Made by a program: the position numbers and the translations under genes. Below, piece by piece: positions 1 to 14,239 of a stretch of DNA of 64,000 nucleotides; the first letter of the stretch is position 1; each line of letters begins with the position of its first letter. The notes under the pieces are model-generated. The model saw only the letters and a list, made by a program, of their open reading frames with translations. It was not told where the DNA came from and made no database searches. The DNA is taken from assembly GCA_910591455.2 (NCBI GenBank), contig OU342804.1, positions 8,488,633-8,552,632 on the forward strand, given 5' to 3'. Origin of the DNA: Pholis gunnellus (lineage: Eukaryota; Chordata; Actinopteri; Perciformes; Pholidae).

Positions 1-3000
1 GTGATCGAGAGTTGGTGCCATGAAAGGGGCCACGATTGTTTTATGGCCAGAGTTTATAATAGGCAGAGCAGACAGGCTTGGCAAATGATTCCTGTGCATT
101 AAATAGAATTAAAACTGTTCAAGGAATAGACTAGTGCTGCAGCAATCAAGTCACTAGCTATTTCACTCCATTTCACAATTTAAACTGCATACTTTTTTGG
201 CAGAATAGGCCAATAAAAACAACGTTTTAAGACATCGCTTGGATGGGAAATTGAGTTGAGTTAGTTTTATTTGATGCCAACTGGCTACATCGGCGTGTGT
301 CATAATGAAAAGTTCTGGGCAAATTAAAAAGCAGCTAGCAATCTGTGCCTACGGCATCGCAGGCCTAGATCCAGCTTGTATTGCATTAGAAAAACAACAA
401 TGAAGTCAGCAGTAATGCTAAGCTGTGAACATAGCAGTGCATTGTGTGCACAGTTTAAGCTCAATTTGGCATCATTTGTTACATTGTATATGCTAAATGA
501 GTAATTGATTAATTAAAAAAGAGAATCGGTAGATTGTTCAATAGCAAAGTAATCGTCTTTTGTTGCCCTAGAAAGGACCGGCCGGGATGTTTTACGCATC
601 TTTGTGTCACCGTGCTTGTGTTTGCTGTGAAATGTACGTCTGTCCTCGCTCACCAAACAACCACGTCAGTCTTGCAGCGCTGGATCTCTGCGGAACAAAC
701 AAAAGCGGTGTTGTCAGATGTTGTTTATCTGCGAGGTTGTACACAGATGTTTGATTCACTTTGGACTTCCCTCTCATCTACACAAAGGATCTTGAATGCA
801 GGACTGTGATTACAACAAGGGGCAATTTCAAACGTCAATGTAAACGTAAGCAGTGGTTGCAAGATTTATTTTAATCTTCTGCTGTACCGGCTGTACTTAC
901 TTTATAGCTGCAACTTCAAAAAGTAGTAAACTGATTTGGCCGATGTGTGTTGGAAAGAACCTTTTCCAGAATTGATTTATCAGATTTTGTCTCAATCCCA
1001 ATCCTGGATTTCTGCCATTGTGGTTATCTTTTTGTCCCATAACTCTTTGTTCAGTGCTTTAGTAAATGTCAAGTATACAGGGATTCCAGCTGCTTAACAA
1101 TACTGCATAAATGTGCTACGTTGTCGGAAAATAGAAACCCAGAATCAAATCATGAGCAAACAATGTAACATTTTTGAGAAGAAATAATAATGTTCTGGTG
1201 CTTTCTACTTTTGAATGCGTTTCAAAAAGTCCAATACTTATATGTCAGGATATAAGTGGGCGTTTAAAAGAAAAAAATCCTTTAAAAAAAGATTTGCTCG
1301 ATGAAAGAAAAGAGAAAGGAAAAATGATTGCTGCAGTGACTTTGCCTGAGGATTGTGGTAGCCATTCCCAGGGGCCAGGGTTGGTCTTTATGCCTTGAGG
1401 CAAAACTAGAGAAAGATAATAACAACAACAAGACTCAACCAGAACCAGGGGAACCATCTGCCTGGACTGAAGTGAACCTAAGCGGGCCGCAACAATGCTC
1501 TGCTGAGAGTCGACACTAATTGGGTCGGCATGATTTTCCACTTTTGTTGCTAGGTGGTTGATCTATGGGGCTTCTATTCTGAGAAGCGCCTACTTACGTT
1601 ATTGTATCGGCCATCAAGAGACAGATTCATCTATGTTGGGCAAAGTCCATCGTCTCACATCGTCCTCATTTTCACTTAGCCCACATTTATTTTAGAGAGC
1701 TTGCTCTAAATCACAGTCATGGCCCAAAATGGGTTCTCTCAAAGGCTTGTTCCACTTCTTTTGTTATTTTCTTTGTGTATAAATGCTGTTTAATGAGAGG
1801 CCTTGGACTCGAGTGTCCGCTTTCTATCACAGATGGCAGGGACACCACCAGCTCCTATGGGGAGAGCTAACGATGGGCCCTCTGGATTGTGAGCAAATCA
1901 GTAACAGGCAGGGGGGCTCTGTGGGTTTCCTAAAGCTAATCCATACAGTATGTCTGCATTTGTATCTGTGATTAAAGGAGAGAAGACCTAGTTTAGTCAT
2001 AAAGGTTTGACCGAAATGTTGCGCATCAGGCAGCCCAAAGGCTCTCGCATAGCTTCACATTGGTGGCAGATGCCGAGTGTGTTCGTTTCTCCTAAGTTAT
2101 GAGGGGACTGGGGATAGAGCAGGCAGCGATGTTTTTGTTCAGACCTGGAAGACTGGTGCTGCTTACAGATCCGGTCCAGGTGTTCGCCTGGGAGGGAGAG
2201 GAAATCTGGGGCACGGCTAAATCAGAGCCAGGCCTGGACCCAGCCCCGTAGGCTGGAGCAGCATCCTGGGGTTGGACTGGACCATTGAAAAACGCCGGTC
2301 AGTGTCCAAACTGGCCTGTTCATCTTTACAGTTTCACTATCCTTGGTAGTTTGATGGCTTCAGTGTCATTCATACGGCATTCCATAAGGGCCAAACAGTT
2401 TGCTGCAGTAGAAATGAAGAGCTCACTATCCAGTTGCAGATGCATTTGTAATGTATTCTGGTAATCCAAATAAATAGAAGCCATATAGAGGAATACATAA
2501 ATGACCTTGATATTATGAAAGGGAGTGAGATTTCTAAGTAGTTTTTATAAATTCCAGGTTGCTTATTTAAAGGTGTTTGAATGCTTGCTGCCTTTACAAC
2601 CCAGCAACACCAGATCATACCATTTGTATATGGGATCCATCACATTGTCAGGTGTAAATTAGGTCAAAGCCCAATGAGGTACGTTTCATTCTGCTCTCTC
2701 TTACCAGCCAGTTTACTGTTGGATATGTAAGTGCCTATTAAGATGGCCTGGGCTCTACAGTTCAATTTACACTGACTGCCCAATGGAACTGACTTCACAC
2801 AGCCACCCGTCTGTGTATTACATAGACAGCAGTTAGGGCACACTTACAAATACATCCTGACAATGTCAGTCGGCGCCCCCTCGGACTACCTCTCCTACTG
2901 CAGGCTTCTGTAGATGCTCGATTGATCGCTCTAACCTTGGCAGCCAATAGGGAGGGAGGCAGGGACACACTTTAGAGCAGCGTTCATAAAACACGGTCGC

Positions 3001-4454
3001 TTCTGAAATTGCTGATTTAATAGGGATACTGTGGGAGCTCTTCCTCGCTTAAGAGAGCAGCGTATGAGGCTCTAAAAGCATATTTCAATGTTTTTTTGTT
3101 TTTTTGATGCTTCCCCTTGCCTTCCCACAGTGGTGAAGCATTCATTTTATGTCCAAGTTTAGGCCAGTATTTAGGGTCATGGTTGGACTTAGAAGAGACT
3201 GGCTTTTATTTTCTATTTTTTTAACCAGCTCATTGAATGTGTTGTTTGGGAGAACTGGTCTGCTTGCTGAAATGTACTCATAGAAATAGAATAGGGGTAG
3301 AAGAGACATTGAACTGTTTTCCGTGGTCAGTTGATTGTTGTTAGTGGAGGGGCAGCTAGACCCAGAGCTGCCACTGGACACTACCCAACTGTTCAGCTCA
3401 TTTTCTGTAACCAGTGTAGCATTGATAGCATGGCAGATTTAGCAGGCTAGCTAACTAGCCAGCTGTCCACTAGTTAGCTAGCTAGCTTGCTAATTCCACC
3501 ATGCTTTAATGCTATTCTGGTTCGGACCATCCTGCCATGTTTGAGTTGAAAGGGAATGTCTGCTTTACTCCTATTCTTGTTCCATGACTGTTCATCAGCG
3601 CCGCTGTCCAAGTAGAGCGATAAGTGTCAGGGTGGGGATGGAAAGGTCACTACTTGTGTCTCCAGAATATCAGAGGTGTCCTCTTCCTCTGCTTTCACAC
3701 AGCGATTCATGTTAAATCCTTGACAGGTGCCGCAGCTTAATGTGAGTCTCTTTCATGCCACATGCATTTGGCTCTGTTGTGTGCATTTTCATGTTATGGG
3801 TGTGTATTTATTTATGTGAGACAGGTGCCAGGGTGCAGTCAAGTTGCCCAGCAGTTGCAGCAGCGGGCTGAAATAAAAAGGTTCAGCTGGCGCCTGGCGC
3901 CCGTAGTGCTTTACTGAGATATGCGCCTCTGGCAGTGTGCCACAAAAACACACCAACCAGGAACGACTCAACTGGCCCTGTCGATTGTAGCAAATACACA
4001 CTCCCGAACAATCCCGTGCACACATCTTCTTCGGCTGATGTTCTTCCTCTCGGTTGCCACAGCTGAAGCTGGCACCCCCGGCGCTGCTGTCATCCCTGGG
4101 GGGTTCAGGTAGACACCGTCATCAGGCTGAGTGGTGCCAGCCCGTTTTATAATTGGATTTAGTGTTGGCACTCTTCCGTTCCCTCCTCAGCCGGATAGCA
4201 TTGATTTATGAGGGAGGCCTCGGAGACTGTATGTGACCGAGTCCAACAAGCATCACGCCGCACTGAAGGCTTTGTTCCTGCTGTTAGCTTCTCCTCTGTC
4301 ACTGAGCCGAGTGGTGCTGAATATCTGGTAATACACTTACTACTAATTTAGATTAGTGTGTGTGATATCTCTTTAGTGCTTCTCTTTATCTGATAAGCTG
4401 ATTAAAAGTCAGTTGTAAATGGTCTGCGGGAATCTTTTTTTTTCGGCCAGAGAA

Positions 4455-4819
4455 CAGGGATGGGAATTGTGGGATGTTTTCGAAGATTGCCCGTTGGTCT
4501 CATCAGTACTGCAAATGGCATTTGATAGCATCTTAATCCAGTATCAAACCTGCTTATCAAATCCCAATCTTTTCAAATCCCAAATGAACTCTATTAAGGT
4601 TTGGCCTTCAACAACTTTAAAGAAACAAAAGTTTAAGAACTTGAACTCAAAGCTCGATTGATGAGAACCGAATGTGTTGTACTCTATGCTGAAATACAAA
4701 GGGCAAACCCTAAATAGTTATCCAACTTTAGGCTCAACAAATTCAGGTTTTTCAACTAACTCGTAACCGGATCGAAAATGGAACCAGCTACCAGAACTCA
4801 ACCCTCATCCCCATCCCAG
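4455..4819. mobile_element. hAT-like non-autonomous element (degenerate)
   Basis: The segment opens with CAGGGATGGGAATT and closes with CCTCATCCCCATCCCAG, imperfect terminal inverted repeats (about 8 of 10 terminal bases). The CAGGG start is typical of hAT transposons, and the interior (cgaaaatggaaccagctacc, aactcaaccctcatcccc) resembles a family I know from other fish genomes. No clear 8-bp target duplication is visible and no transposase is encoded. Boundaries are approximate. Confidence 0.55.
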
Positions 4820-7262
4820 TGTGTAGTTGAAGACTGGATACCACAGAGGCTCTCACTTGCCCTGCACTTACTGTAACCCCCCCGCCACTCAGTCCTTCTC
4901 AAGTGTAGGGTGTCAGCGCCCCTTTCTCCCTCCTCCTTCTACCTCAGGGGTTCCGGGCGATGGCTATTCTCGGCAGAGGAGTGTGTTCGCACACCCTCAC
5001 CCCTTACCCGCGATAACCCTTCCCCCCCCGCATCAGATGCCCCGTTGACATTCACAGGAGGACGCTGAGGTCACGTGCCCCCAGGACTCACAAACTGACT
5101 GTCTGCCCACTTAAGCAGCATATAATCAGCCCTGGAATGCAAACAAAACGCTCCCATAACCCTTGAACTGTTTCTGACCTTTGTTTGTATTTAAGAAAGG
5201 AGAGATGGTCAGGATAATGTACCTGTTATCCCCCTTCTGGAGCAATTTCTCTGGAGAGCATCTCAAGTGTAAAATTACCTTCATCTGGTCCAGTATGGCA
5301 TGGAGTCAACTCTTTAATATCAGCTGTTAGTCCAACATAAAAGCACATAGTATAAAGGTGTGGTCAGGTGAGACCAGCTGGAATTAGGGAGAGTCTATCT
5401 TGGAGCTCTGGCTTCGAGGTGACTCACACCTGATAAGTATGTTATTATGGTATTTTGGTATATCATAATATATACTCCAACCCAAATCTTACCTTTTTGT
5501 TTATCAGAAATGCTCCTAGATTGACAGTTCGCGATAATAAGTTTTGTTCTTCAAAGATAATTAAAGCTGTGTACAATGGCTTCCAATGTACCACTAAAGA
5601 CCACCGTCTGTGGCCCACAAGGATGCGGACTCCCTAAAAAAAAAAACAGAGATATTACAAATAGCAGGTCAAATGACGTGCACATATAAACTTTGTTTTA
5701 CCATTTGCATAATTAGTTTTTACACTGGAGATGCCTCAAAGAGGCCAGCTCTGAAAGAAATACTGAGCCACGGACAGTTTTGAGTCACATGCCGGGAAGA
5801 AAGTTGGAGATAACACAGAGACAATGTCCAGAGAACATCAAGTGCCGACCTCGTGTTCCTGATCAGTCAGACGGCTCGCGGCTCGCTGTTCTGCAACAGA
5901 GCCACCATTCACTGCAGCGACAGACCGGATAACCCAGTCACTCCCAGACACAACCGCTGCTGACACAGCTCTAAGACAAACACATGATGCACTTTTGAAC
6001 AATCCTATTAAGATCCACTTAAAACGTGCAGCATCGCATTAAGTCTGTTATCCCAAAACACTACTTGGGATAAAATGATAACTTAAAGGTGCAACACACT
6101 GAAATCAGATCATTACTACAGCAGCAAACAACTATTTGCAATGTAAAGATGTAGTGGAGTAATGTCTACTCTCTTTCACAACGCAGGACAGGGGTATCAA
6201 CGTGTATCAAGATGTTGACTCTCTCTGACCCAACATTTTCAGCCATCTTTGGCGGAGATTGCCTCAAAGAACATTTATCTGTGTCTTTTTATTCTTGATG
6301 ACACTGGAACCCTGATAAAGTTGTTTTGGTTTCCCCCTTGGTTCTTGGGTAGGGTTACAGGAAAAATGTATTTCCACCCTCTGAAACACTGCCGCAATCC
6401 CATTAATGTGCAACTGCTTATTCATTGACAAGGTGTTGTAATTTATGGCTTTCTGTACCCACTTTTCCCCCTCAATCTGCCACATCTACTACTTAAGTTT
6501 ATGGTTTCCTCAATTTGCTGGAAGCACTTTAGAGGACGGGCAGAGAAGGGGCCTGAACATGTTTCATTCAGCAATGCTTTACATGTCTTTTCGGAGAGAA
6601 CAATACTGGTAGTGATTGCGGTGATGGCAGAGTAAGGGCAAGACGAGAACAAAACCCTCATAACACCATCCCTTACTCAAAATGGAAAATGTCTTCTTGT
6701 GTTGCCGCCTGGTTTAAAACGCGTGGACATTATTGGAAAATACTCAAGAAAGCAGTGAAATAGAGTCAGAAGGTCACATGGACTCTATTTTACTTGAAGG
6801 CCGAGAATAAAGCTAAATAGATGTAGAAAAGGTCCTAGTTATGGAGAAGCTGCAGTTTTCAGCCACATCACCCATACATCAACACTTATTTGCATCTCTC
6901 AATGCTTCAGTTTTTTTCACTGCAGAAAGGCGGCATGGCTCAGCAAGAACAACAAAGAGCAGTGACGAGTGTTTAAATTGTTCACTGCTGCCAAGGTCGA
7001 GCGGGCTTATTTTCACATGAAGTCTACCACAACATCATTCAATATGCTTCACATGCCGTATTGAAATTGCTTTTCTTTTTAGACAAATATACTGCTGCCG
7101 TTAAAAGCAGCAGCTCAGGATCTCTGTGCCAGCGCTGAGTCATGGACGACTTAATGGTGTTGTGCCCTGTTTACTGTGTTTACAATGTCCTTGCAGATTT
7201 TTCCATTCCTCTGGGAGAGAGAAGCACTTCTTATCTGTAGAGCGATGGCACTTGAAAGGGAG

Positions 7263-7268
7263 AGGGGG

Positions 7269-7302
<34 letters not shown>
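7263..7302. repeat. (GA)n microsatellite
   Basis: A short G run followed by about 16 GA units. It produces spurious Arg/Glu-rich and Ser/Leu-rich open frames on the two strands. Confidence 0.95.
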
Positions 7303-7306
<4 letters not shown>

Positions 7307-8523
7307 GGCTGAGGGAGGAGAGGGGGAGAACATCAAAAGGAAAGAGATGCTAAATATACTCATCCCATTTTTGGCACTACATGTGCATCTATATCTCGCT
7401 GTGTGGGCTTCACAAGAGGAAGCTGAACCTTCAACATTTAACCGATTCACTCTGCTGAAAGGTTGTTGACATCCGTTGCCATCATAAGATACCTTTGGCA
7501 CAGGATTTGATTAATAATCCAGTGTCAGATTGAACCCGCTGATAACACCCCTGTGACACAAGCTGGATATCTTAATATATATCAGGCCATGTTGTGCTTT
7601 AGTTACATACCCCTGAGTAGCCATTCCTTTCATTTAAACTGTGAAGTACAGAGGCTCTTTTTATTTTTTTAATCAATCCAGCATTAGTACGTTTATATTC
7701 CTTAAAGTAAGGTATCGGTAAAAACTACTTATCGTATCAGTAGTAAAATCAAAAATGTCAAACAATACCCAGCCCTAACAATATGCCTAGTATTACTGAA
7801 AAGTTTGAAAATATCTGAAAATATTACTGAGGCTTTCTTCAAATATCTCGGTCGTCTTCACTATCAACAATTTTAGAAACAAGAAACATCAGAAGTGCAA
7901 GCAGTCCAGCTGACCAATCGCAGTAAGGCAAGGGGCCAGTGCTCATCAGCCCCCGAAAGGGAAGAGTAGAACTAAAGGTGACGGAAGGGGAAGAGGAACA
8001 CTGCCTCACCCATTAAACTAAACACTTATTCACTCAGTCTGTCTCTCTCCCATCCAGCCACTTCATTACTGCCTTATCCATCTCACACACCCATCTCTGT
8101 ATCACACTGTTGACTTTGCCAAAGGCTTATCTGAACTATTGCCAAACACCAGTCCTTTGTGAATAGCCATTGCAGGGACACTGCGACAGCGCCATTGATA
8201 GAGTAGCATGAATGTTATCTGCCATGCCGGACTTTGGATTGAACACTGCTCAGATTTTAGGAGCAGTTTGCAGGAGAGGCTGGAGGTTTGCCAGACCCTT
8301 TCTTCCTCAGTCTAGCTGTCTAGTCCTTGATGCAACCTTGACTGCACCGGAGATCGCTGCGCAAACTGACGTCAAGTTCCAGATCTGCTCCAAGCCAGGA
8401 CCAGCGTGCCAAAAACTGCCATGCCAGACAAGAGCCTCTGTCTCCACAATTGCCTTCCCTCATGGCCGCTGAGGCTGGATGCCGAGCCGTGAAGACTGAT
8501 AGCCGAGGCGCTGTGAGTGGTGT

Positions 8524-8584
8524 GGGGCGGGGGGGGGGGGGGGGGGGGGGCGGGGGGGGGGGGGGGGGGGGGGGGGGGGCGGGG
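8524..8584. repeat. Long G-homopolymer cluster
   Basis: Roughly 60 bases that are all G except for isolated C bases; uninterrupted runs are 22 and 28 G. It is strongly G-quadruplex capable. Exact length is likely unreliable in any assembly. Poly-Gly and poly-Pro frames here are artefacts. Confidence 0.95.
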
Positions 8585-11500
8585 AAACACTCTGCTAATG
8601 GTAGCTGAGGATCAAGACCTTGATATGCGTCCAACATGTTTTTCGTATTTGTTCAGATTTGGACATCTGACACACCGGAATTATCATACACACTTCTCAC
8701 AGCAGCGCCTTGTCCAATTTGGCTCTGGTTTTTACTTGTTGGAAAACTAAATAGTGCCCCCGGCAGTTTCTTCCTTTGTTGTTTGTGAGAGCGGCCAGCT
8801 GTTTATAGACTTGCTTTGCCTCTGCCTGTAGTCCTGTCAGAGGTCTGTTTTTTTCCACCCCTCAGCTGTGAAGGCTCAGAGTGCTGCTTGCTGCAGGGCT
8901 CTCAGATCTTTAGAGGTTGACCTCTTCAAAACGCTGGGCTGGACTCGGACACAGTTGCGGTCATTGTGCTGGTAGTTAATGATTCTGCCCCTCCATTTTC
9001 ACCCTCAGTCTCCTTCAGTTCCGCTGCCTCCTTTATAGAGTCAGGAAATGGCTGCCCCAAATGGACGTAGCTTCCAGGTCAGTGGACTTGGGGTCGAGGG
9101 TCGCGGTCGGGTTAAGGCAGACATTAATTGGATGACTGGGCAACATTCTGTGTTGCTCGACAAATTCGGAAACCTGTCATGGTCAGTTGACACAAAAACA
9201 AACGCAGATGTGCGCGGCCCTTGGGTGAAAATATATGAAGGTGTGTTTGTTAGCATCCATGGATGGGAGAACACGTGCACACAGCTCTCCACTTGTTCTT
9301 TGCTGATGTCCTCAATGGTTTTCTCTCCTCTACTGTCCTCTGCTCTCTTCCCACTGTGCTAGCTTTTCTTCTGCTCACTTCTTTCGTCACTCTCTCTCCT
9401 TCCAATCGCCTCATTGCTAAGCAACAATGACAGCCGTGACAGATCTCCGCCTTGGCTCACACAGTGTCACATCTGACTTTAGCCAACCCCCCTCCCACAT
9501 AAGCACACATACACACAAATGCTATACGACCAAGCGCCCTGCTGGTTTGCGATTTATGATACTGAACCCCCACTCCCCCCCCCCCCCTCCCCCCTCGAAA
9601 TGGCTCCCTGGTCAGCACCCCCCTCACTGAGGTGACAGGAGGGAAGCATCCAGCTGGATGGAACTGTTGTGCTCCTCTCCTGAGGGCTTTGATCCTTTTC
9701 CCTTCATCCCCCCAAATCAGCCCCGCCAGCCTGGAGAGGGGGCTGGATCGCTCCTTGATTTAGCACCGTTTCCCCTGCCCCGTGGGGGAGGCCCGAGTCT
9801 TTGAGAGGTACGGCGCATACTTGTGCGGGACCGTGCGACAGCTGGGATAAGGTGGAGCCCCTTTTCTCGAGATCAGCCACCCCATAGACCCCACCCGCCT
9901 GCCTCCCTGCCTTAACTTCCCCCTAGCATGCGCTCACTCTTGGCTTCCCTCAGCACCACAGCGCAGACTCATTGTCCCTAAGCCCCTGCTCGTCTCTGGG
10001 GAGCAGAGAGAGAAGGCTGAGGCTCCCTTGCTCTCCCCTCCCTTGGTACCCCCTGATCCCGGCCCCATTTTTTAAGGCTTTAAGACTGACCTGTCAGCCG
10101 CTCTCTCTTCCCCAGAGTCAATGCAACCCAGCCCCCTCAAAGACCCATCCGCATCGGCCTTCTGTTTGAACAGGCCCCACCAAAAGACCCCTTGTGCTGC
10201 CCTTTGTGTGCTCATAAATAAGATCAGAGTTAAAGTCCCCGTGCTCTTGTGTCCAGAGACGGGCCCTGTGGGCCACGAGGACTAATGCCGCTTGGCAGGC
10301 CTATCGATCACAAAGCTCCTCCCAGAACGTTGACCAGCTCTGCAAATGGCCCGATTCCTTGCCTGCTACATGGAGCTTACACATGCAGACAATTGGAGCA
10401 GGTTGGTCAAACACATAATATGACATATCCTGTGAAACAACAGAAATCTGTCAATGTATTTTCCTCTACACCATTTATACCAAAGAAGAGGATGGTAATA
10501 TTAGATTGTGTCATTGAGGCATCAAGTTAATGTCAAAAACTAATATTGCCATCCATACATTGCCTCACATTTTACGTTTGTTCAGATGGTATTTAATTCA
10601 CAGGATTAGACTCATGACTCGACATTCCCACATAGATAGTTTATCTATAAGTTATTCATAAAAATTCCAGAATTCGCAGATTCATCATATCAAGGATTCA
10701 TATATTGAAATAAAAAAACATACAACCACACTATAGTACAGGTTGCATGGAATGCAACAGCGATGCCCTTCTGACTCTGACTCACTTGTTTCTTTATTTA
10801 TCTGACACCACTTCCCGCAAAACGCTAAACCAGACCGTCAAGCCCATCAAATCTCAGTGTATCGCTGCAGCCTCGGCCCTGTCCAGTTTTTGCAGCCTAA
10901 ATCAGCCCAGATTTATTGCTGGGCTTGGCTGGAGCAGAGCTCTGCTTCAACAATCGTCTGTCTTGTAACTTAAGAGGCAAATAAAACCGAGGTAGTCTCT
11001 TCTCCCCGGCGTCTGGATGAGATGTCCGAGAGCTGGGGGCCACCACATGTACGATGAAAAAAAACCAGAGCAAAGCTGTAAAACTGGTTTCTTGACGACA
11101 AACTGAGGAGCAAGGAAGGAATATGTGAGCAAGGGCCGGAGAAGAGAAGCTTGAAGACTTGAATAGAATAACGAATAGACTGAGGTTAAAGGTCCAATGG
11201 ATGCCGAGAGCAGGAGAAAGCAGGACAAACCAACCGAAAGAGTGGAGAGGCCGGTTTGCTGCAAAGAGAGGAAGGAAACAGGTTATCAAGGCCATTATGG
11301 GTAGATTAGCTGAAGCTGGGCTTTAGCAGCAAACCGGATTACACAATATCACTGGCAGCTCAGTTAACTGTGCTTAAAGATACCTGAGCCCTCAGCTGGA
11401 TCGAGAGAAGCTGATAGTTAGTTAAGGAGCACGATATTTACCCCCGGTGCGAGATGACAAAGTAAAAAATGAAGTAAGAAGCAGTTTATTTCCCACTTTG

Positions 11501-13994
11501 TCCTCAACTTTGTGGCTCAGCACCCCTCAGAGGCTAACAAGTCAAACCAGCTATAGGTTTGCAGTGAGGCCTCGTGCCCATGTTGTACAAAGGGAGAGAC
11601 AGTTGTCCAGCATGATGTCAGGAAATATCGTATGACCCAGGGTGAGAGGCTGTTTGCCCCGGGTCCAAATCCCCCTGTCATGACGATTACATGCACGTCC
11701 ATGCGTCTGGAGCCACCGGCCCACCTGTTCTCATTCCTTCATCTTCAAAAGCAGACATGGAGCCTGTCCCGGGGTAGACGGGGAGGTCACCACTGTTACG
11801 GGGTTTTACAGTCTTGCAGCCTTATGACCTTACACAGTAGGACATTTGGGGTTTAGCAACAGCCCCAACAGACGTCAGATAGTTAGAACTTGTATCAAAT
11901 GTATGGCCAGATGTAATCAAATAACAATGAATACATTTATTTATACGGCACATTTATACAGAACGTAACGGCAAGAAAGTTATTTTTGTTTATAGTTATG
12001 AATCCTGAAAACGAGGAAATGTCAATCAAGAAATACAAAAAAGGGGATTGAAATATGGTTCTAGGCAGCACAACATCAATTTTAAATGAGAAAAAGTACA
12101 AGACGTTTCTGCAAACCACAGAGACGTTGAATCTCCACATCTCTCAACCACAAATACTTGTCTTATCAACACTGCTATATATGTGTAAATCAAGGTTAAG
12201 GGTTTAACCGCTGCTGGTTGCAAAACTGCATTCTCAATTTATGTTTTGGTTTAGAAAAAGTGTGTTACTTTTGGTTTCACACTGAATATGAACGCCACTC
12301 TCCTGGGTGAAAGTCCTGTGTGGAAAACAAGCAAATGGAATCCGGGAGACTATGTTCCGTCTAAATGTGTTTCAGTTTTGTAATATGACGTCATTCTAAG
12401 AAGACCGGGCTGCATAGAAATGCTTTAAGGAACAGCCAAGAAGCTCTGAGACTGGAGATGGCTTAATGGGTGAGACCAATGTGCAGGAGGCTGCATTAGA
12501 CACGTTTATTCATGGCGTTACAGCCGGTCCTACACACGAAAAGTAACAGATGTAGTTGTGTGAGAAATGAAAAAAGCTATAGAGAGAAGTTAAAATTTAG
12601 CATACTTTCTCACTTCTACACATCTGGCTACTCGCTCCATAAAGTATGAATGCTTGTTGGAGCGACGGTTTTAGAAAGTTGCTGACATAGTTTGACACAT
12701 CTCCCGGATTCCCAGATCACAAAAAAATTTGAAAATGTTTCAATCCGACAAGCACTTCATTAGAAGCATACCGATGCCTCAAGGAACTCTGGGTTCCTCT
12801 TGATGGCACATGTCAGGTCTGCTGGGCCGACTGCTTTATCAGGAAATCCTGGCGCATGTGGCATTTGCAGGTGTGCTGTAGTAGAAGTATTTGTTTACTG
12901 AACTCGATATCAAAGTCCAAATCTATATTTAGAGTTTGCCTGCAAGTGGAGAGCCTCTGCTTTTCTGCCGGGCTCAGAGAGAAGTTTGGGGCTTGGAGTC
13001 TTTATAGAGGAAAACTGCTTTCACCCTGATGGAGTGCCTTCAATAGCAGAGGAGTCAGTCTGTTTCTGCATGCGTGTGTGGGGAGGAAGCCTTTGGAAAA
13101 TGCTCTTTAACAAGTGTGAATGGAGTCATCTCTAGCTGCTTCTGTGTTTCATTTTTCCTCTCTGCCTCTAATCAATCACAGAGACCTTCTCCCTGCCTGC
13201 CCTCACTGTTTTTCTTCCTCCTTTCTTTTCCGTGGAATAAGAGAGTCCCCCCCCTGTTCCTCTTATAAAGTGAGAAGAGGAAGGCGGTGGTGATGGTGGG
13301 GGGTGAGTCAGTAAAAGAGAGAGAGTGAAGAACAGAGAGAAAGGAGTGCATAAAGACGAGAAAGAGTTCCTCCAGTGTTTCTTTAACATGTTTAACTGTG
13401 GTCCAGGCTGCCCGGGGGCTTTTGTTTGGGACCCACAGATCCCCACCGGGCATTGTGGGAGCAGCTCAGGACTGTAGGGGATTGTGGGAAAATCCATTTG
13501 AACCAGTTAGAGGGATCAACAAATGAAAAGGAATATGGAACTTAGCTCCGTAATCCTCTTCATCATCACCATCAGCATCATGCATGGAGCGGGAGATAAG
13601 CTGACGCTCTAACTTAAAAAAAAAAAATGCGTGGTGGCTTTGCTAAATGGAAAGATGGGAAGACAACGTGAGATACGTGCTTGTACTCACAGTCTACATC
13701 CTGTGAGTCAGACTAGTTGAAAAGCTACAGTGGAGCATTGAAGATGAGCTATCTGCTTTTGTTTTAAGGCCTTTACACTCCCGCGGCGTGATGAATAGAC
13801 AACACGAAAATATGATGGATCTGGTCCGCGCTGCCTTTTGTAAAGGTTGAAATGAGTAGGAGAGTTAGCCGTCTTGGTTCAGGGCCACGGAGCCTACGAG
13901 TTTTTTATAAATACAGGCGCAACTCAACCCAATCCGCGCAGCTCGATTGGTTGACTCCTTTTATTCGTGGTGTGAAAATCAACCTTTTCGTAAT

Positions 13995-14239
13995 ATTCGA
14001 GGACATCTTTCAATCAGAAGATCGGCGGTTTGATCCACGGAGTGGTGGATGTGCTCCCGCCGGCTGTGCCTGCGGTGAATACATGGGTGTGAATCATCAG
14101 TTAGTCCTGATGGGTAGGTGGCACCTTGCATGGTAGCCCCTGCATCAGTGTATGAATGCGTGAATGACATGTAGTGTTAGGGCGCTTTGAGTGATCGGAA
14201 GACTAGAAAGGCTATACAAGTACAAGTCCATTTACCATT
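13995..14239 (+). mobile_element. tRNA-derived SINE (teleost type)
   Basis: A box-B-like GGTTTGATCC at about 14027 is followed by a body with gcatcagtgtatgaatgcgt and a 3' part containing gcgctttgagtgatcgg, then tacaagtacaagtccattta. That tail is characteristic of widespread tRNA-derived fish SINEs. Several substitutions relative to the form I remember indicate an old copy. It is transcribed in the same direction as lrp4. The 5' end and box A are not sharply defined. Confidence 0.75.

Larger units (their letters stand above)
1..13994. other. Non-coding: lrp4 intron 1 or 5' flank, first part
   Basis: I see no exon with a recognisable protein domain on either strand; open frames here are short and low-complexity. 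Contents: a short TAGC-rich stretch near 3437-3495, a hAT-like element at 4455-4819, a (GA)n tract near 7263-7302, a G-run cluster at 8524-8584 and a short C-run near 9575-9595. The rest is unassigned single-copy-looking sequence. Exon 1 of lrp4 (signal peptide, expected to be about 50 coding bases ending in phase 1) could be hidden here, but no candidate stood out. Confidence 0.6.

Noticed and set aside
14005..14060. tRNA-like box B sequence
   Set aside because: It is part of a SINE; no cloverleaf with an acceptor stem is visible, so no functional tRNA gene is called.
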